Under the pieces are notes generated by a model. It had not been told where the DNA came from. It did no database searches and saw only the letters and a program-made list of their open reading frames with translations. This document shows, in pieces, positions 8,057-16,522 of a stretch of 64,000 bases of DNA; the first letter of the stretch is position 1; each line of letters opens with the position of its first letter. The position numbers and the translations under genes are program-made. The stretch is from Variovorax sp. 54 (lineage in GTDB: Bacteria > Pseudomonadota > Gammaproteobacteria > Burkholderiales > Burkholderiaceae_C): NCBI RefSeq assembly GCF_002754375.1, contig NZ_PEFF01000001.1, positions 3,182,501 to 3,246,500 on the forward strand, read 5' to 3'.

Positions 8057-9613
8057 CTAGTGCGCCATGACCTTGCCCCACTCCTGTTCGTAAGTGGTGA
8101 CGAGGGTCTGGTTCGACAGGCGGTTCACTTCGGTCGGCACGCGCGCCATGTCGAGCGGAAAGTCGAACATCAGGGGCAGCGTCGCCGGCGTGAGGAAGCG
8201 CATGCCGCCCGGCAGCGCATCGGGCAGCCGGTAGGGCCGGTGGCTCGCGATGATGTAGCCCCATTCGCCGAAGCTCGGCACGTGCGCGTGGTACGGCGTG
8301 GCCTTCAGGCCGACCGACTCGATGGTGGTCGCCACGGTCCAGTAGCTCTTGCGCGCCACCAGCGGCGAGGTGGTCTGGATCACCGCGTAGCCGCTGGCCG
8401 ACAGACGTCGGTCGAGCAGCGCATAGAAGCTGTTGGTGTAGAGCTTGCCGATGGCGAAGTTGGTCGGGTCCGGAAAGTCGACCACGATGACGTCGAAGGT
8501 GTCGCCCTCCTGCTGCAGCCACTGGAACGCGTCGGTGTTGACGATCTTCACCTTCGGCGACGAGAGCGCGTGCCCGTTGAGCGCGGCCAGCGTCTCGTGC
8601 GTGGTGAAGAGCTGCGTCATGTTCGGGTCGAGCTCGACCAGCGTGACCGACTCGACCGAGGGGTACTTGAGAACTTCACGCACCGCCATGCCGTCGCCGC
8701 CGCCGAGCACGGCGACTTTCTTCGGCGCGCCGTGCGCGGCCATCGCGGGGTGCACCAGCGCCTCGTGGTAGCGGTACTCGTCGCGCTCGGCGAACTGCAG
8801 GTTGCCGTTGAGGAACAGCCGGTGGCCCAGCGCGCCGCGCGTGACCACGATGCGCTGGTAGGGCGAGCTGGCGCTGAAGACGATGTGGTCCTGGTAGAAC
8901 TTGTCTTCCGCCAGCGTGGTGATGTGGTCGGCGCCCCAGAAGGCGCCGATGAGCGCGGCCAGCGTCAAAAAGCAGGCCACCGCATGCGCGCCGGCGCGGC
9001 GCAGTTCATGGCGGAACAGCCACAGCGCCCACACGGCCACCGCGGCGTTCATCACGCCGAACAGCAGGCCGGTGCGGATCATGCCGAGCTGCGGCACAAG
9101 GATCAGCGGGAACGCGACCGACACGGCGAGCGCACCCAGGTAGTCGAAGGTCAGCACCTGCGACACGAGGTCCTTGAGCACGATGTTGCGCTTGAGGATG
9201 CGCATCACCAGCGGAATCTCCAGCCCCACCAGCGTGCCCACCACCACCACGAGACCGTACAGCAGCAGCCGGAACGCGCCCGGCACATAGGCATTGGCCA
9301 GGAACAGGATCGCCGGCAGCGCGCCACCGATCAGCGCCACGAGCAGTTCGATGCGAAGGAAGTGCGCCGGCAGCTGCCGGTCGAAGTAGCGCGAGAGCCA
9401 TGAGCCCACGCCCATGGCGAACAGGTAGGTGCCGATGATGGTGCTGAACTGCAGCACCGAGTCGCCGAGCAGGTAAGAGCTCAGCGCGGCTGCGCTCAGT
9501 TCATAGACCAGGCCGCACGCGGCGACCACGAACACGCTGGCGAGCAGCGCGATCTCGACGGGTTGCGGCCCCCGCGCCTCCGGGGGGCGCGCGGGCAGGG
9601 CCGCGTCGCTCAA
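8057..9613 (-). CDS. Membrane-fused polyamine aminopropyltransferase (spermidine synthase-like)
   Basis: A 518-residue fusion: about seven N-terminal helices (from IALLASVFVVAACGLVYELS to about residue 215) followed by a spermidine synthase-type methyltransferase-fold domain with the SAM-like site VAVLGGGDGMAVREV, the acidic VELDPNM strand end and VIVVDFPDP. Family members transfer aminopropyl groups from decarboxylated SAM to amines; the membrane-fused forms are poorly characterised. A TTG at 9613 is taken as start because it overlaps the DUF350 stop (TTGA) and the upstream residues are the DUF350 gene read in another frame. An in-frame alternative is not apparent. Confidence 0.86.
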   Translation of the reverse strand: MSDAALPARPPEARGPQPVEIALLASVFVVAACGLVYELSAAALSSYLLGDSVLQFSTIIGTYLFAMGVGSWLSRYFDRQLPAHFLRIELLVALIGGALPAILFLANAYVPGAFRLLLYGLVVVVGTLVGLEIPLVMRILKRNIVLKDLVSQVLTFDYLGALAVSVAFPLILVPQLGMIRTGLLFGVMNAAVAVWALWLFRHELRRAGAHAVACFLTLAALIGAFWGADHITTLAEDKFYQDHIVFSASSPYQRIVVTRGALGHRLFLNGNLQFAERDEYRYHEALVHPAMAAHGAPKKVAVLGGGDGMAVREVLKYPSVESVTLVELDPNMTQLFTTHETLAALNGHALSSPKVKIVNTDAFQWLQQEGDTFDVIVVDFPDPTNFAIGKLYTNSFYALLDRRLSASGYAVIQTTSPLVARKSYWTVATTIESVGLKATPYHAHVPSFGEWGYIIASHRPYRLPDALPGGMRFLTPATLPLMFDFPLDMARVPTEVNRLSNQTLVTTYEQEWGKVMAH

Positions 9614-9828
9614 TGGATTGCTGCAGCGACGATGACGCTGATGCCGAGGCTCATGGCGGCCACGACCAGGGCCAGCGCCATGTTCTGCTTCTCGACGATC
9701 TCGCCCCACAGGTCATAGGGAGTGATCTTGTCGATGATCAAGAAGCAGATCCAGAAGACCACCACGCCGATCAGCGCATACACGAGCGATCCGAGGACCA
9801 CGCCCGGTTTCAGCCATTCAATTCCCAT
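9610..9828 (-). CDS. DUF350 family small membrane protein
   Basis: A 72-residue protein with two hydrophobic helices (LGSLVYALIGVVVFWICFLI and ALALVVAAMSLGISVIVAAA) joined by the acidic DKITPYDLWGEIVEKQN linker, matching the DUF350 (YjfL-like) repeat unit. The ATG at 9828 is preceded by GGAGG five bases upstream, which decides it over the longer frame. DUF350 proteins recur beside SPFH, DUF4178 and aminopropyltransferase genes; their function is unknown. Confidence 0.83.
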   Translation of the reverse strand: MGIEWLKPGVVLGSLVYALIGVVVFWICFLIIDKITPYDLWGEIVEKQNMALALVVAAMSLGISVIVAAAIH

Positions 9829-9891
9829 GGGGACCTCCAGTCGTAGCAATAAAGAGAGAAACAAGAGCGCAACGCCTGCGCGCGATCTTCG

Positions 9892-11373
9892 TCATTTGTG
9901 GCCGCCGCCGCTCGAATAGCCGCCATACGAACCGCCCGAGCTGCGGTAGCCGCTCGAGGAGCCGCCGCTGCAGGTGCTCATCAGGATCAGCACGAAGATG
10001 ATGACCACGATGACGAGGATGATCGTGCCGCAGCCCATGCCGGACGCGGCGCTCACGGGCAGCGCGTCGCCGCGCGAGAACAGGTCTTTCTTGGCGTCGA
10101 GCTTGAAGGCCGTGGCCACGGCGCCGCTGTCGATCTTGCTGCCCGAGGACCAGGTCAGCTCGTTGGCCGAGCGCTCCATCGAGAGCAGCGCACCGCCACT
10201 GGCGAAATCGCGGTTGAAGGTTTTCTGCCCGCGCTCGACCTGCCAGTAGAACTCGCCGGCCACGTAGGTGGTCTCGGCGTTGTAGGCGTACTGCTGCTGG
10301 TAGCGCTTGTTGAGGTAGGTGGCGGTGGTGCCGTTCTCGGCCATCACGGGCGCGCCGGTGGTCGGCTTGACCATGCTCCAGCCGTCTTCAGCATCGACCA
10401 GGAAGCTGAAGCCGCGCTTCTTGTTGTAGAGCAGGTACTCGTCCCAGCCGAACTGCTCGTCGTCGCCGGGCTCCTGGCCCATGCGGTGCTGGAAGCCCAC
10501 CACCTGCCACTGCGCGCCCTGCAGCTGGCCCACGCTGCCCAACGCGATGAGCGGGCGCACCGGCTCGTTCTGCGCGGCGTGCTTCAGCTCGCCGCCGATG
10601 CCTTGCGACAGGTCGATGATGCTGTGGCAGTTGCCGCAGGTGATGCTCTTGCTGTCGGCCAGGTTGACCGAGACGGGCGAGCCGCAGTTGGGGCAGTTGA
10701 AGCTGCGGCCTTTTTCGTCCTTCGCGGATTCGTCGCGCAGGCCGGTGAGCTGCAGATCGTCGAGTTGTACCGAGCGGCCGAGAGAGGCCTGCGGCGGCTG
10801 CGTGCCGTAGTCGATGCTGAGCACCAGCCCCTTGTCGTTGCGCAGCTCGACCATCGCGAACGGCTTGCCGAGCTCGGGCAGGTGCGGCAACTCGCCCTGC
10901 GCGGAGGTCAGCGCCACCTGCTCGTTGGAAGCGACGGTGTAGCTCTGGCCGGCGAAGGCGGTGGTGGCGCCCACGCGCAGGTCGCCCGGCGGCGGCGCGG
11001 CGCGCTGCAGGTCGAAGGGCAGCGCAAAAACGTAGGCGCCGTTGTCCTCGCTGAGCACACCGGTGCGGTCGCCGTCGAGTGCAGCGATCCACTCGGTCCA
11101 GCGGCCACCGGGATAGGTGTACTGCAGGCGGCCGATCAGCGTGAAGGGCTTGTCCTGGATGCGGCCGGCGGCGAACAACTGCAGCGGGCTGAAGTCGTCG
11201 AACAGCTCGGCCATCTTGCCGGTGCGCGCGAGCGTGTCGCCCTGGCGCACGACGGTGCTCTGGCAGTACGGGCAGACCGCGTGCGTCGATTGCGCCGAGC
11301 GGAATTCGACCGGCGCGCCGCAGCCGGGGCAGGGCGCGCGGTAGTAGCGTTGGGAGCCGGTTTCCTCAGCCAT
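9892..11373 (-). CDS. DUF4178 protein with two zinc ribbons and a C-terminal TM tail
   Basis: A 493-residue protein. The N-terminus has a zinc ribbon (CPGCGAP and CPYCQ), followed by a first DUF4178-type beta domain (RIQDKPFTLIGRLQYTYPGG, GRWTEWIAAL). A second ribbon (CPNCGSP, CGNCHS, about residues 230-255) precedes a second DUF4178-like unit (VVGFQHRMGQEPGDDEQFGW). Near the C-terminus are one transmembrane helix (TIILVIVVIIFVLILM) and a Gly/Ser/Tyr-rich tail. Role unknown; the family is found with SPFH, DUF350 and PspA-type genes. The start ATG at 11373 follows the SPFH gene by 135 bases. Confidence 0.8.
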   Translation of the reverse strand: MAEETGSQRYYRAPCPGCGAPVEFRSAQSTHAVCPYCQSTVVRQGDTLARTGKMAELFDDFSPLQLFAAGRIQDKPFTLIGRLQYTYPGGRWTEWIAALDGDRTGVLSEDNGAYVFALPFDLQRAAPPPGDLRVGATTAFAGQSYTVASNEQVALTSAQGELPHLPELGKPFAMVELRNDKGLVLSIDYGTQPPQASLGRSVQLDDLQLTGLRDESAKDEKGRSFNCPNCGSPVSVNLADSKSITCGNCHSIIDLSQGIGGELKHAAQNEPVRPLIALGSVGQLQGAQWQVVGFQHRMGQEPGDDEQFGWDEYLLYNKKRGFSFLVDAEDGWSMVKPTTGAPVMAENGTTATYLNKRYQQQYAYNAETTYVAGEFYWQVERGQKTFNRDFASGGALLSMERSANELTWSSGSKIDSGAVATAFKLDAKKDLFSRGDALPVSAASGMGCGTIILVIVVIIFVLILMSTCSGGSSSGYRSSGGSYGGYSSGGGHK

Positions 11374-11508
11374 GGCACACAGCAGAAGACACGACAGCAA
11401 CAACGAACGAGGCGGGAGACACCACCGCGGCACCGGCTACGCCGGCCCGCAGGCATCGCCCCCTGCAAGGAGCGGGGAAGAGCGACACGAAGCGCGCGAA
11501 GCCTGGGG

Positions 11509-12558
11509 TCAGACCAGCTTCTTGAGCAGTTCGGCCTTCTTGGCGTCGAACTCTTCCTGCGTGAGGATGCCCTTGGTCTTGAGTTCGCCGAGCTTCTCGA
11601 GCGTGGTCATCACGTCGGCGGCGCTCACCACGGCCACGGCCGGCTGCTGCGTCGTGGCCGCAGCCTGTGCCGCTGCGTTCGGGCTCAGGCCCTGTGCGAG
11701 GTTCTGCGCCAGCACCTGGCCGAGCGCCACGCCGGCACCCAGGCCCATTGCGTCGCCCGCGATGCCGCCGCCACCGGCTGCGCCTTCGGCGAACTTGGGA
11801 ATGGCCTGCGCCGTCTGGTACTGCATGAACTTGCCCATGTCGTTGCCGACCATGCCCATGCCGATCTTCTGGTCGAGAATTTTCTGCAGCTCTTCGGGCA
11901 GCGAGACGTTCTGGACCGTGATGTTCTCGAGCTTGATGCCGATCTTCTCGAACTCGGGCACCAGCTGCGCAGCGAGCGCGGTCGCGAACTGGATCTGGTT
12001 GGCCGCAAGGTCGAGGAAGGGCAGGCCGCTGGAGGCGATGGCGTTGCTGATGTTCTGCAGCACCAGCCCGCGCAGCTGGCCGTCGAGGTCGGCCACGGAG
12101 TAGATGTCGCGCGTGCCGGAGATTTCGGTGTGAAACAGCTTCGGATCGCCGATGCGGAAGCTGTAGTTGCCGAAGGCGCGCAGGCGCACGGCGCCGAAGT
12201 CCTTGTCGCGGATCGTGATCGGTTGGGGCGTGCCCCACTTCTGGTCAACCTGCTGGCGCGTGCTGAAGAAATAGACGTCGCTCTTGAAGGGGGATTCGAA
12301 GAGCTTGTCCCAGTTCTTCAGGTACGTGAGCACGGGCAGCGTCTGCGTCGTGAGCTTGTACATGCCGGGGCCGAACACGTCGGCCACCTGGCCTTCGTTG
12401 ACGAACACCGCCATCTGCGACTCGCGCACGGTGAGCGAGGCGCCGTTCTGGATTTCCATCTCGGCCATCGGGAAACGCCAGGCCAGCGTGCCATCGCCGG
12501 ACTCGGTCCACTGGATGATGTCGATGAACTGTTTCTTGATGAAATCCATCAGGGCCAT
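11509..12558 (-). CDS. SPFH domain protein with SHOCT C-terminus (YdjI-like)
   Basis: A 349-residue protein beginning MALMDFIKKQFIDIIQWTES. Residues ~30-250 form an SPFH/band-7 type domain (ESQMAVFVNEGQVADVFGPG, IRDKDFGAVRLRAFGNYSFR), as in virion-core/YdjI-like proteins that carry zinc-ribbon or SHOCT tails. The last 30 residues (LEKLGELKTKGILTQEEF and following lysines) are a SHOCT module, a small domain linked to oligomerisation or membrane localisation. It is the first gene of the leftward cluster and diverges from maeB across 175 bases that should contain both promoters. Role: scaffold at a membrane, inferred. Confidence 0.83.
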   Translation of the reverse strand: MALMDFIKKQFIDIIQWTESGDGTLAWRFPMAEMEIQNGASLTVRESQMAVFVNEGQVADVFGPGMYKLTTQTLPVLTYLKNWDKLFESPFKSDVYFFSTRQQVDQKWGTPQPITIRDKDFGAVRLRAFGNYSFRIGDPKLFHTEISGTRDIYSVADLDGQLRGLVLQNISNAIASSGLPFLDLAANQIQFATALAAQLVPEFEKIGIKLENITVQNVSLPEELQKILDQKIGMGMVGNDMGKFMQYQTAQAIPKFAEGAAGGGGIAGDAMGLGAGVALGQVLAQNLAQGLSPNAAAQAAATTQQPAVAVVSAADVMTTLEKLGELKTKGILTQEEFDAKKAELLKKLV

Positions 12559-12733
12559 GGTCGTTCCTCTCGAGATGTTGTCGGGTTTTGTCCCAGCCGC
12601 ACATATTGCCACAGGGCTTTGACGGCGCCCCGTGCTTTTGGTCATGCCTGCCACCGGCCATGTGGCGTAGGGCGGTATGGACCGAGGTCTACAATCGGCG
12701 CCCCCAGAAGAAGCGCCACAGGAGCAACGGCAC

Positions 12734-15082
12734 ATGTCCGATTCGACCGCATCGTCCCCTTCGACCCCTACCCCGGAAGACAAGCGCGCCCTGTTGCGCC
12801 GTGCCGCCCTCGAGTACCACGAGTTTCCCGTTCCCGGCAAGATCGCCATTGCGGCGACCAAGCAGATGGTCAACCAGCGCGACCTGTCGCTGGCCTACTC
12901 GCCCGGCGTGGCCGCGCCCTGCGAGGAAATCGTCAAGGACCCGGCCAACGCCTTCAAGTACACCTCGCGCGGCAACCTCGTCGGCGTCATCAGCAACGGC
13001 ACCGCCGTGCTGGGCCTGGGCGACATCGGCCCGCTGGCCTCCAAGCCGGTGATGGAAGGCAAGGGCGTTCTCTTCAAGAAATTCGCCGGCGTCGACGTGT
13101 TCGACATCGAAATCGACGAGAAGGACCCGGTCAAGCTGGTCGAGATCATCGCCTCGCTGGAGCCCACCTTCGGCGCCATCAACCTCGAAGACATCAAGGC
13201 CCCGGACTGCTTCTACGTCGAGCGCGAGCTGCGCAAGCGCATGAAGATTCCGGTGTTCCACGACGACCAGCACGGCACGGCCATCACCGTGGCAGCCGCC
13301 ATGCTGAACGGCCTGAAGGTGGCCGGCAAGGACATCGGCGAAGTGAAGCTGGTCACCTCGGGCGCGGGCGCTGCGGCGCTGGCCTGCCTGAACCTGCTGC
13401 TCAAGGTGGGCCTGAAGCGCGAGAACGTGTTCGTCACCGACCTGGCCGGCGTGGTCTACGAAGGCCGCGAAGAGCTGATGGACGACGACAAGCGCCAATA
13501 CATGCAAAAGACCGACATGCGCAAGCTGTCGGAAGTGATCGCCGGTGCCGACGTGTTCCTCGGCCTGTCGGCCGGCGGCGTGCTGAAGCCTGAAATGGTC
13601 GCGAAGATGGCGCCCAAGCCGGTGATCTTCGCGCTGGCCAACCCGAACCCCGAGATCGCCCCCGAAGACGCCCATGCGGTGCGCAACGACGTGATCATGG
13701 CCACGGGCCGCACCGATTACCCGAACCAGGTCAACAACGTCCTGTGCTTCCCGTACATCTTCCGCGGCGCGCTCGACTCGGGCGCCACCACCATCACCGA
13801 CGAAATGGAAATCGCTGCGGTGCGTGCCATTGCCGAACTGGCTCAGGCCGAGCAGAGCGAGCGCGTGGCGGCTGCCTACGTCGGTGAAAAGCTGAGCTTC
13901 GGCCCCGAGTACCTGATTCCGAAGCCCTTCGATCCGCGCCTGATGATGAAGATCGCGCCGGCCGTGGCCAAGGCGGCGGAAGAGAGCGGCGTGGCGATGC
14001 GCCCGATCAAGGACATGGACGCCTACCGCGACAAGCTGCAGAGCTTTGTCTACGCCTCGGGCACCACCATGAAGCCGATCTTCGACGCCGCCAAGCGCGC
14101 ACCGAAGAAGCGCGTGGCGTACTGCGAAGGCGAAGAAGAACGCGTGCTGCGCGCCGCGCAGATCGTGGTGGACGAAGGCCTGGCGCGCCCGACGCTCATC
14201 GGCCGCCCGGCCATCATTGCCCAGCGCATCGAAAAGTTCGGCCTGCGCCTGAAGGAAGAGCTCGACTACGACGTGGTCAACGTCGAGCAGGACCACCGCT
14301 ACCGCGACTTCTGGCAGACCTACCACCGCATGACCGAGCGCAAGGGCCAGACGGTGCAGACCGCCAAGATCGAAATGCGCCGCCGCCTCACGCTGATCGG
14401 CGCCATGCTGCTGCACAAGGGCGAGGTCGACGGCATGATCTGCGGCACCTGGGGCACCACGCTGATCCACCTGCACTACATCGACCAGGTGATCGGCAAG
14501 CGCCCCGGCGGTTGCGCCAGCACCCCGCAGGACGTGCCCGTGTACGCCTGCATGAACGGCCTGCTGCTGCCCGACCGCCAGGTGTTCCTGGTCGACACGC
14601 ACGTCAACTACGACCCGACGCCCGAAGAACTGGCCGAGATCACGACCATGGCGGCCGAGGAAATGATGCGCTTCGGCCTCAAGCCGAAGGCCGCGCTGCT
14701 GTCGCACTCCAACTTCGGCACCAGCAACGAGCCCAGCGCCATCAAGATGCGCCGCACGCTCGACCTGCTGCGCGTGCAGGCGCCCTGGCTCGAAGTGGAC
14801 GGTGAAATGCACGGCGACGTGGCGCTGGACAGCAAGCAGCGCGCGGTCGTCATGCCGCACAGCGCGCTCGCGGGCGACGCCAACCTGCTGGTGTTCCCCA
14901 ACATCGACGCCGCCAACATTTCTTACAACCTGCTCAAGACCGCGGCCGGCGGCAACATCGCCATCGGCCCGGTTCTGCTCGGCGCGGCCAAACCTGTGCA
15001 CATTCTCACGGCGAGCGCGACTGTTCGCCGCATTGTGAACATGACAGCCTTGACAGTGGCCGACGCAAACGCCGAGAGATAG
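12734..15082 (+). CDS. maeB: NADP-dependent malic enzyme with phosphotransacetylase-like domain
   Basis: A 782-residue MaeB-type enzyme converting malate to pyruvate and CO2 with reduction of NADP+. Residues 1-430 hold the malic enzyme domains: [53 protein letters not shown] and the nucleotide-binding [12 protein letters not shown]. The C-terminal ~330 residues are a phosphotransacetylase-like domain ([28 protein letters not shown]) usually thought to be regulatory. The ATG at 12734 is preceded by AGGAG; upstream residues in the frame are non-conserved. A hairpin terminator follows. Confidence 0.95.
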   Translation: MSDSTASSPSTPTPEDKRALLRRAALEYHEFPVPGKIAIAATKQMVNQRDLSLAYSPGVAAPCEEIVKDPANAFKYTSRGNLVGVISNGTAVLGLGDIGPLASKPVMEGKGVLFKKFAGVDVFDIEIDEKDPVKLVEIIASLEPTFGAINLEDIKAPDCFYVERELRKRMKIPVFHDDQHGTAITVAAAMLNGLKVAGKDIGEVKLVTSGAGAAALACLNLLLKVGLKRENVFVTDLAGVVYEGREELMDDDKRQYMQKTDMRKLSEVIAGADVFLGLSAGGVLKPEMVAKMAPKPVIFALANPNPEIAPEDAHAVRNDVIMATGRTDYPNQVNNVLCFPYIFRGALDSGATTITDEMEIAAVRAIAELAQAEQSERVAAAYVGEKLSFGPEYLIPKPFDPRLMMKIAPAVAKAAEESGVAMRPIKDMDAYRDKLQSFVYASGTTMKPIFDAAKRAPKKRVAYCEGEEERVLRAAQIVVDEGLARPTLIGRPAIIAQRIEKFGLRLKEELDYDVVNVEQDHRYRDFWQTYHRMTERKGQTVQTAKIEMRRRLTLIGAMLLHKGEVDGMICGTWGTTLIHLHYIDQVIGKRPGGCASTPQDVPVYACMNGLLLPDRQVFLVDTHVNYDPTPEELAEITTMAAEEMMRFGLKPKAALLSHSNFGTSNEPSAIKMRRTLDLLRVQAPWLEVDGEMHGDVALDSKQRAVVMPHSALAGDANLLVFPNIDAANISYNLLKTAAGGNIAIGPVLLGAAKPVHILTASATVRRIVNMTALTVADANAER

Positions 15083-15131
15083 GCCATTTGGCGAGAGTGG
15101 ACGCCAACTTAAGGCGTCGCTTTCCGTCCCC

Positions 15132-15168
15132 GCGACTGCTCAAACTTTGGGCAGTCGCTTGCTATTTT
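15132..15168 (+). terminator. Intrinsic terminator after maeB
   Basis: Arms GCGACTGC (15132-15139) and GCAGTCGC (15151-15158) form an 8-bp stem, followed by TTGCTATTTT. A second small hairpin (GACGCC/GGCGTC at 15100-15118) lies just upstream. The position between maeB and the RNase gene fits termination of maeB. Confidence 0.6.
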
Positions 15169-15262
15169 CGCCAGCGTGGTGCACACTCGCGGGCTTGAAT
15201 TTGCGGGTTAACCCCGAGGTTGAGCGCAGTTCAAACCCCCCGCTCTTTTCTTGTGGTGCCCC

Positions 15263-15676
15263 ATGGCGGCTTACGCCTCGATCACGTCTTCTGTCACTAA
15301 GTTTGCGCTCACCAGCTTGATGCTGGTGGCTCTGACGACGGGGGCCGAGGCCCGCGGATGGTTCGGCGCCGAAAAAACGTCCTCCGAGGCATCGATTGCC
15401 CTGACCGATCTACCGGTCCAGGGCCAGCGAACCTACCAGGCCATTCTTGACGGTGGCCCCTTCCGGTACGACAAAGACGGCACGGTATTCGGCAATCGCG
15501 AACGCATTTTGCCCGCGGCACGCCGCGGGCATTACCGCGAATACACGGTGCCAACGCCCGGCGCGCGCAACCGCGGTGCCCGGCGGATCGTTTGCGGTGG
15601 CGAGCAGCGCACGGCACCCGAGGCCTGCTGGTACACGGCGGACCACTATGCGAGTTTCAGACGGATTGCGCCATGA
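15263..15676 (+). CDS. Secreted guanyl-specific ribonuclease (barnase/RNase N1-T1 family)
   Basis: A 137-residue exported RNase. The first ~30 residues are a signal peptide (TKFALTSLMLVALTTGAEA). The mature part has the barnase-family signatures DGTVFGNRERILP, HYREYTVPTPGARNRGARR (catalytic Glu and the two Arg) and YTADHYASF (general-acid His), so the active site appears complete. Its last bases overlap the start of the barstar gene (ATGA). Such pairs degrade RNA outside the cell or in competitors while barstar protects the cytoplasm. The ATG at 15263 is preferred over a TTG at 15251 in the same frame. Confidence 0.88.
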   Translation: MAAYASITSSVTKFALTSLMLVALTTGAEARGWFGAEKTSSEASIALTDLPVQGQRTYQAILDGGPFRYDKDGTVFGNRERILPAARRGHYREYTVPTPGARNRGARRIVCGGEQRTAPEACWYTADHYASFRRIAP

Positions 15677-16152
15677 GCGATGACAACGACCTGAGCGGCG
15701 CCCCGAAGCGCCCCGACGAGATGATGATGACTATGGAAAGACCAGCGGATATGACCTTATCCCTTCGAGCCGTACGCCCGAACATCGTGCAATCGATCCG
15801 CGCGTTCCGCGTGAACGACCTGCAGGATGCCGCCAACGCGGCCGGCCAGCACTTCCTGTACGCCAACCTGGGCAACGCCCAGACCAAGCAGGACGTGCTC
15901 GACCTGATTGCCCAGCAGTTCACCTTCCCGGCGCACTTCGGCAAGAACTTCGACGCGCTGTACGACTGCATGACCGACCCGTTGCATAAATCGGGCCCGC
16001 AGCCTGGTTTCGTCATCGTGCTCGAACAGATCCCGGCCAACGCCAAGTTCGACAAGGAAGCACGCGAGCAACTGCTCGACATCTTCCGCGACGCTTCGGA
16101 CTACTGGGGCGATCGCAAGGTCCCGTTCCGCTGCTTCTATTCTTTTCTGTAG
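15673..16152 (+). CDS. Barstar family ribonuclease inhibitor
   Basis: A 159-residue protein coupled to the RNase by an ATGA overlap. The C-terminal ~95 residues form a barstar domain: QAANAAGQHFLYANLGNAQTKQD-type start, TFPAHFGKNFDALYDCMTD (helix bearing the interface Asp/Tyr) and the final strand VPFRCFYSFL. The first ~40 residues are low in conservation and include a run of methionines. It should bind and neutralise the co-encoded RNase in the cytoplasm. A coding-like stretch continues in the -1 frame right after the stop (see the entry at 16153), raising the possibility of a lost C-terminal extension. Confidence 0.86.
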   Translation: MSDDNDLSGAPKRPDEMMMTMERPADMTLSLRAVRPNIVQSIRAFRVNDLQDAANAAGQHFLYANLGNAQTKQDVLDLIAQQFTFPAHFGKNFDALYDCMTDPLHKSGPQPGFVIVLEQIPANAKFDKEAREQLLDIFRDASDYWGDRKVPFRCFYSFL

Positions 16153-16388
16153 CCCGTTCTGCATCTACCAGCCAAGCAGAACGGGCGAACGAGGCTCAGC
16201 CCACCGCTGAAACCCTCGATGGCATCGAAGTCAACACCACCGCCACGGCAGCCGCCGCGGCCACTCCCGCCGCCAGCACCGAGCCGGCCGGCGAGAAAAT
16301 GCCGACCGACAAGCTCGTCGACGTGTCGCCCCTGGCGCTGCGCATGAGCAGCCCCTTCAACGCGGGCTACTGGCTGGCCGCGGCGTAA
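16153..16388 (+). other. Coding-like -1-frame tail after barstar (possible frameshifted C-terminus)
   Basis: In the frame one base behind barstar the sequence is open from 15990 to a TAA at 16386, with no ATG, GTG or TTG until an ATG at 16299. From about 16200 its codons end mostly in G or C, like real genes here. It would encode an Ala/Thr-rich segment ending in SSPFNAGYWLAAA. One extra T in the CTTTTCT run at 16142-16148 would join it to barstar as ...FYSFSVARSAS. It may be a frameshifted extension or a small gene starting at 16299 (29 residues). Confidence 0.35.
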
Positions 16389-16398
16389 GCAGGCTCGC

Positions 16399-16493
16399 CC
16401 CCAGGCTGCGCGCACTTCGTGTCGCTGCGCCACCCCCTTCCGGGGGCGGCGCCTATCGACCGGCAAAGCCGGATCGGTGGCACCCTGGAAAAG
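16399..16493 (+). repeat. Intergenic repeat, copy A (GC-rich, two palindromic modules)
   Basis: The segment reads CCCCAGGCT, then CACTTCGTGTCGCTGCGCCA, CCCCCTTCCGGGGG and CCGGCAAAGCCGG. The same order of blocks recurs at 34098-34196, with a shorter relative at 32755-32826. The CCCC..GGGG and CCGGCAAAGCCGG parts are palindromic. It sits between the barstar region and the rsmA terminator. Confidence 0.7.
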
Positions 16494-16522
16494 AAAAATG
16501 CCCGTCATCGACGGGCATTTTT
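16494..16522. terminator. Bidirectional intrinsic terminator (barstar / rsmA)
   Basis: The arms AAAAATGCCCGT and ACGGGCATTTTT surround a CATCG loop, giving a strong stem with U-runs in both directions. It lies immediately beside the rsmA stop and downstream of the barstar gene, so it can stop transcription from both converging units. Confidence 0.88.

Noticed and set aside
9898..13593. Very long plus-strand open frame of over 1200 codons across the SPFH/DUF4178 region
   Set aside because: It is antisense to genes with clear families and read through GC-rich third positions; its translation is Arg/Ala/His-rich with no domain and it runs into maeB in another frame.
16299..16388. 29-residue ORF MPTDKLVDVS... 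as an independent gene
   Set aside because: There is no good ribosome-binding site and the coding-like signal starts well upstream of its ATG; it is better treated as part of the barstar tail.
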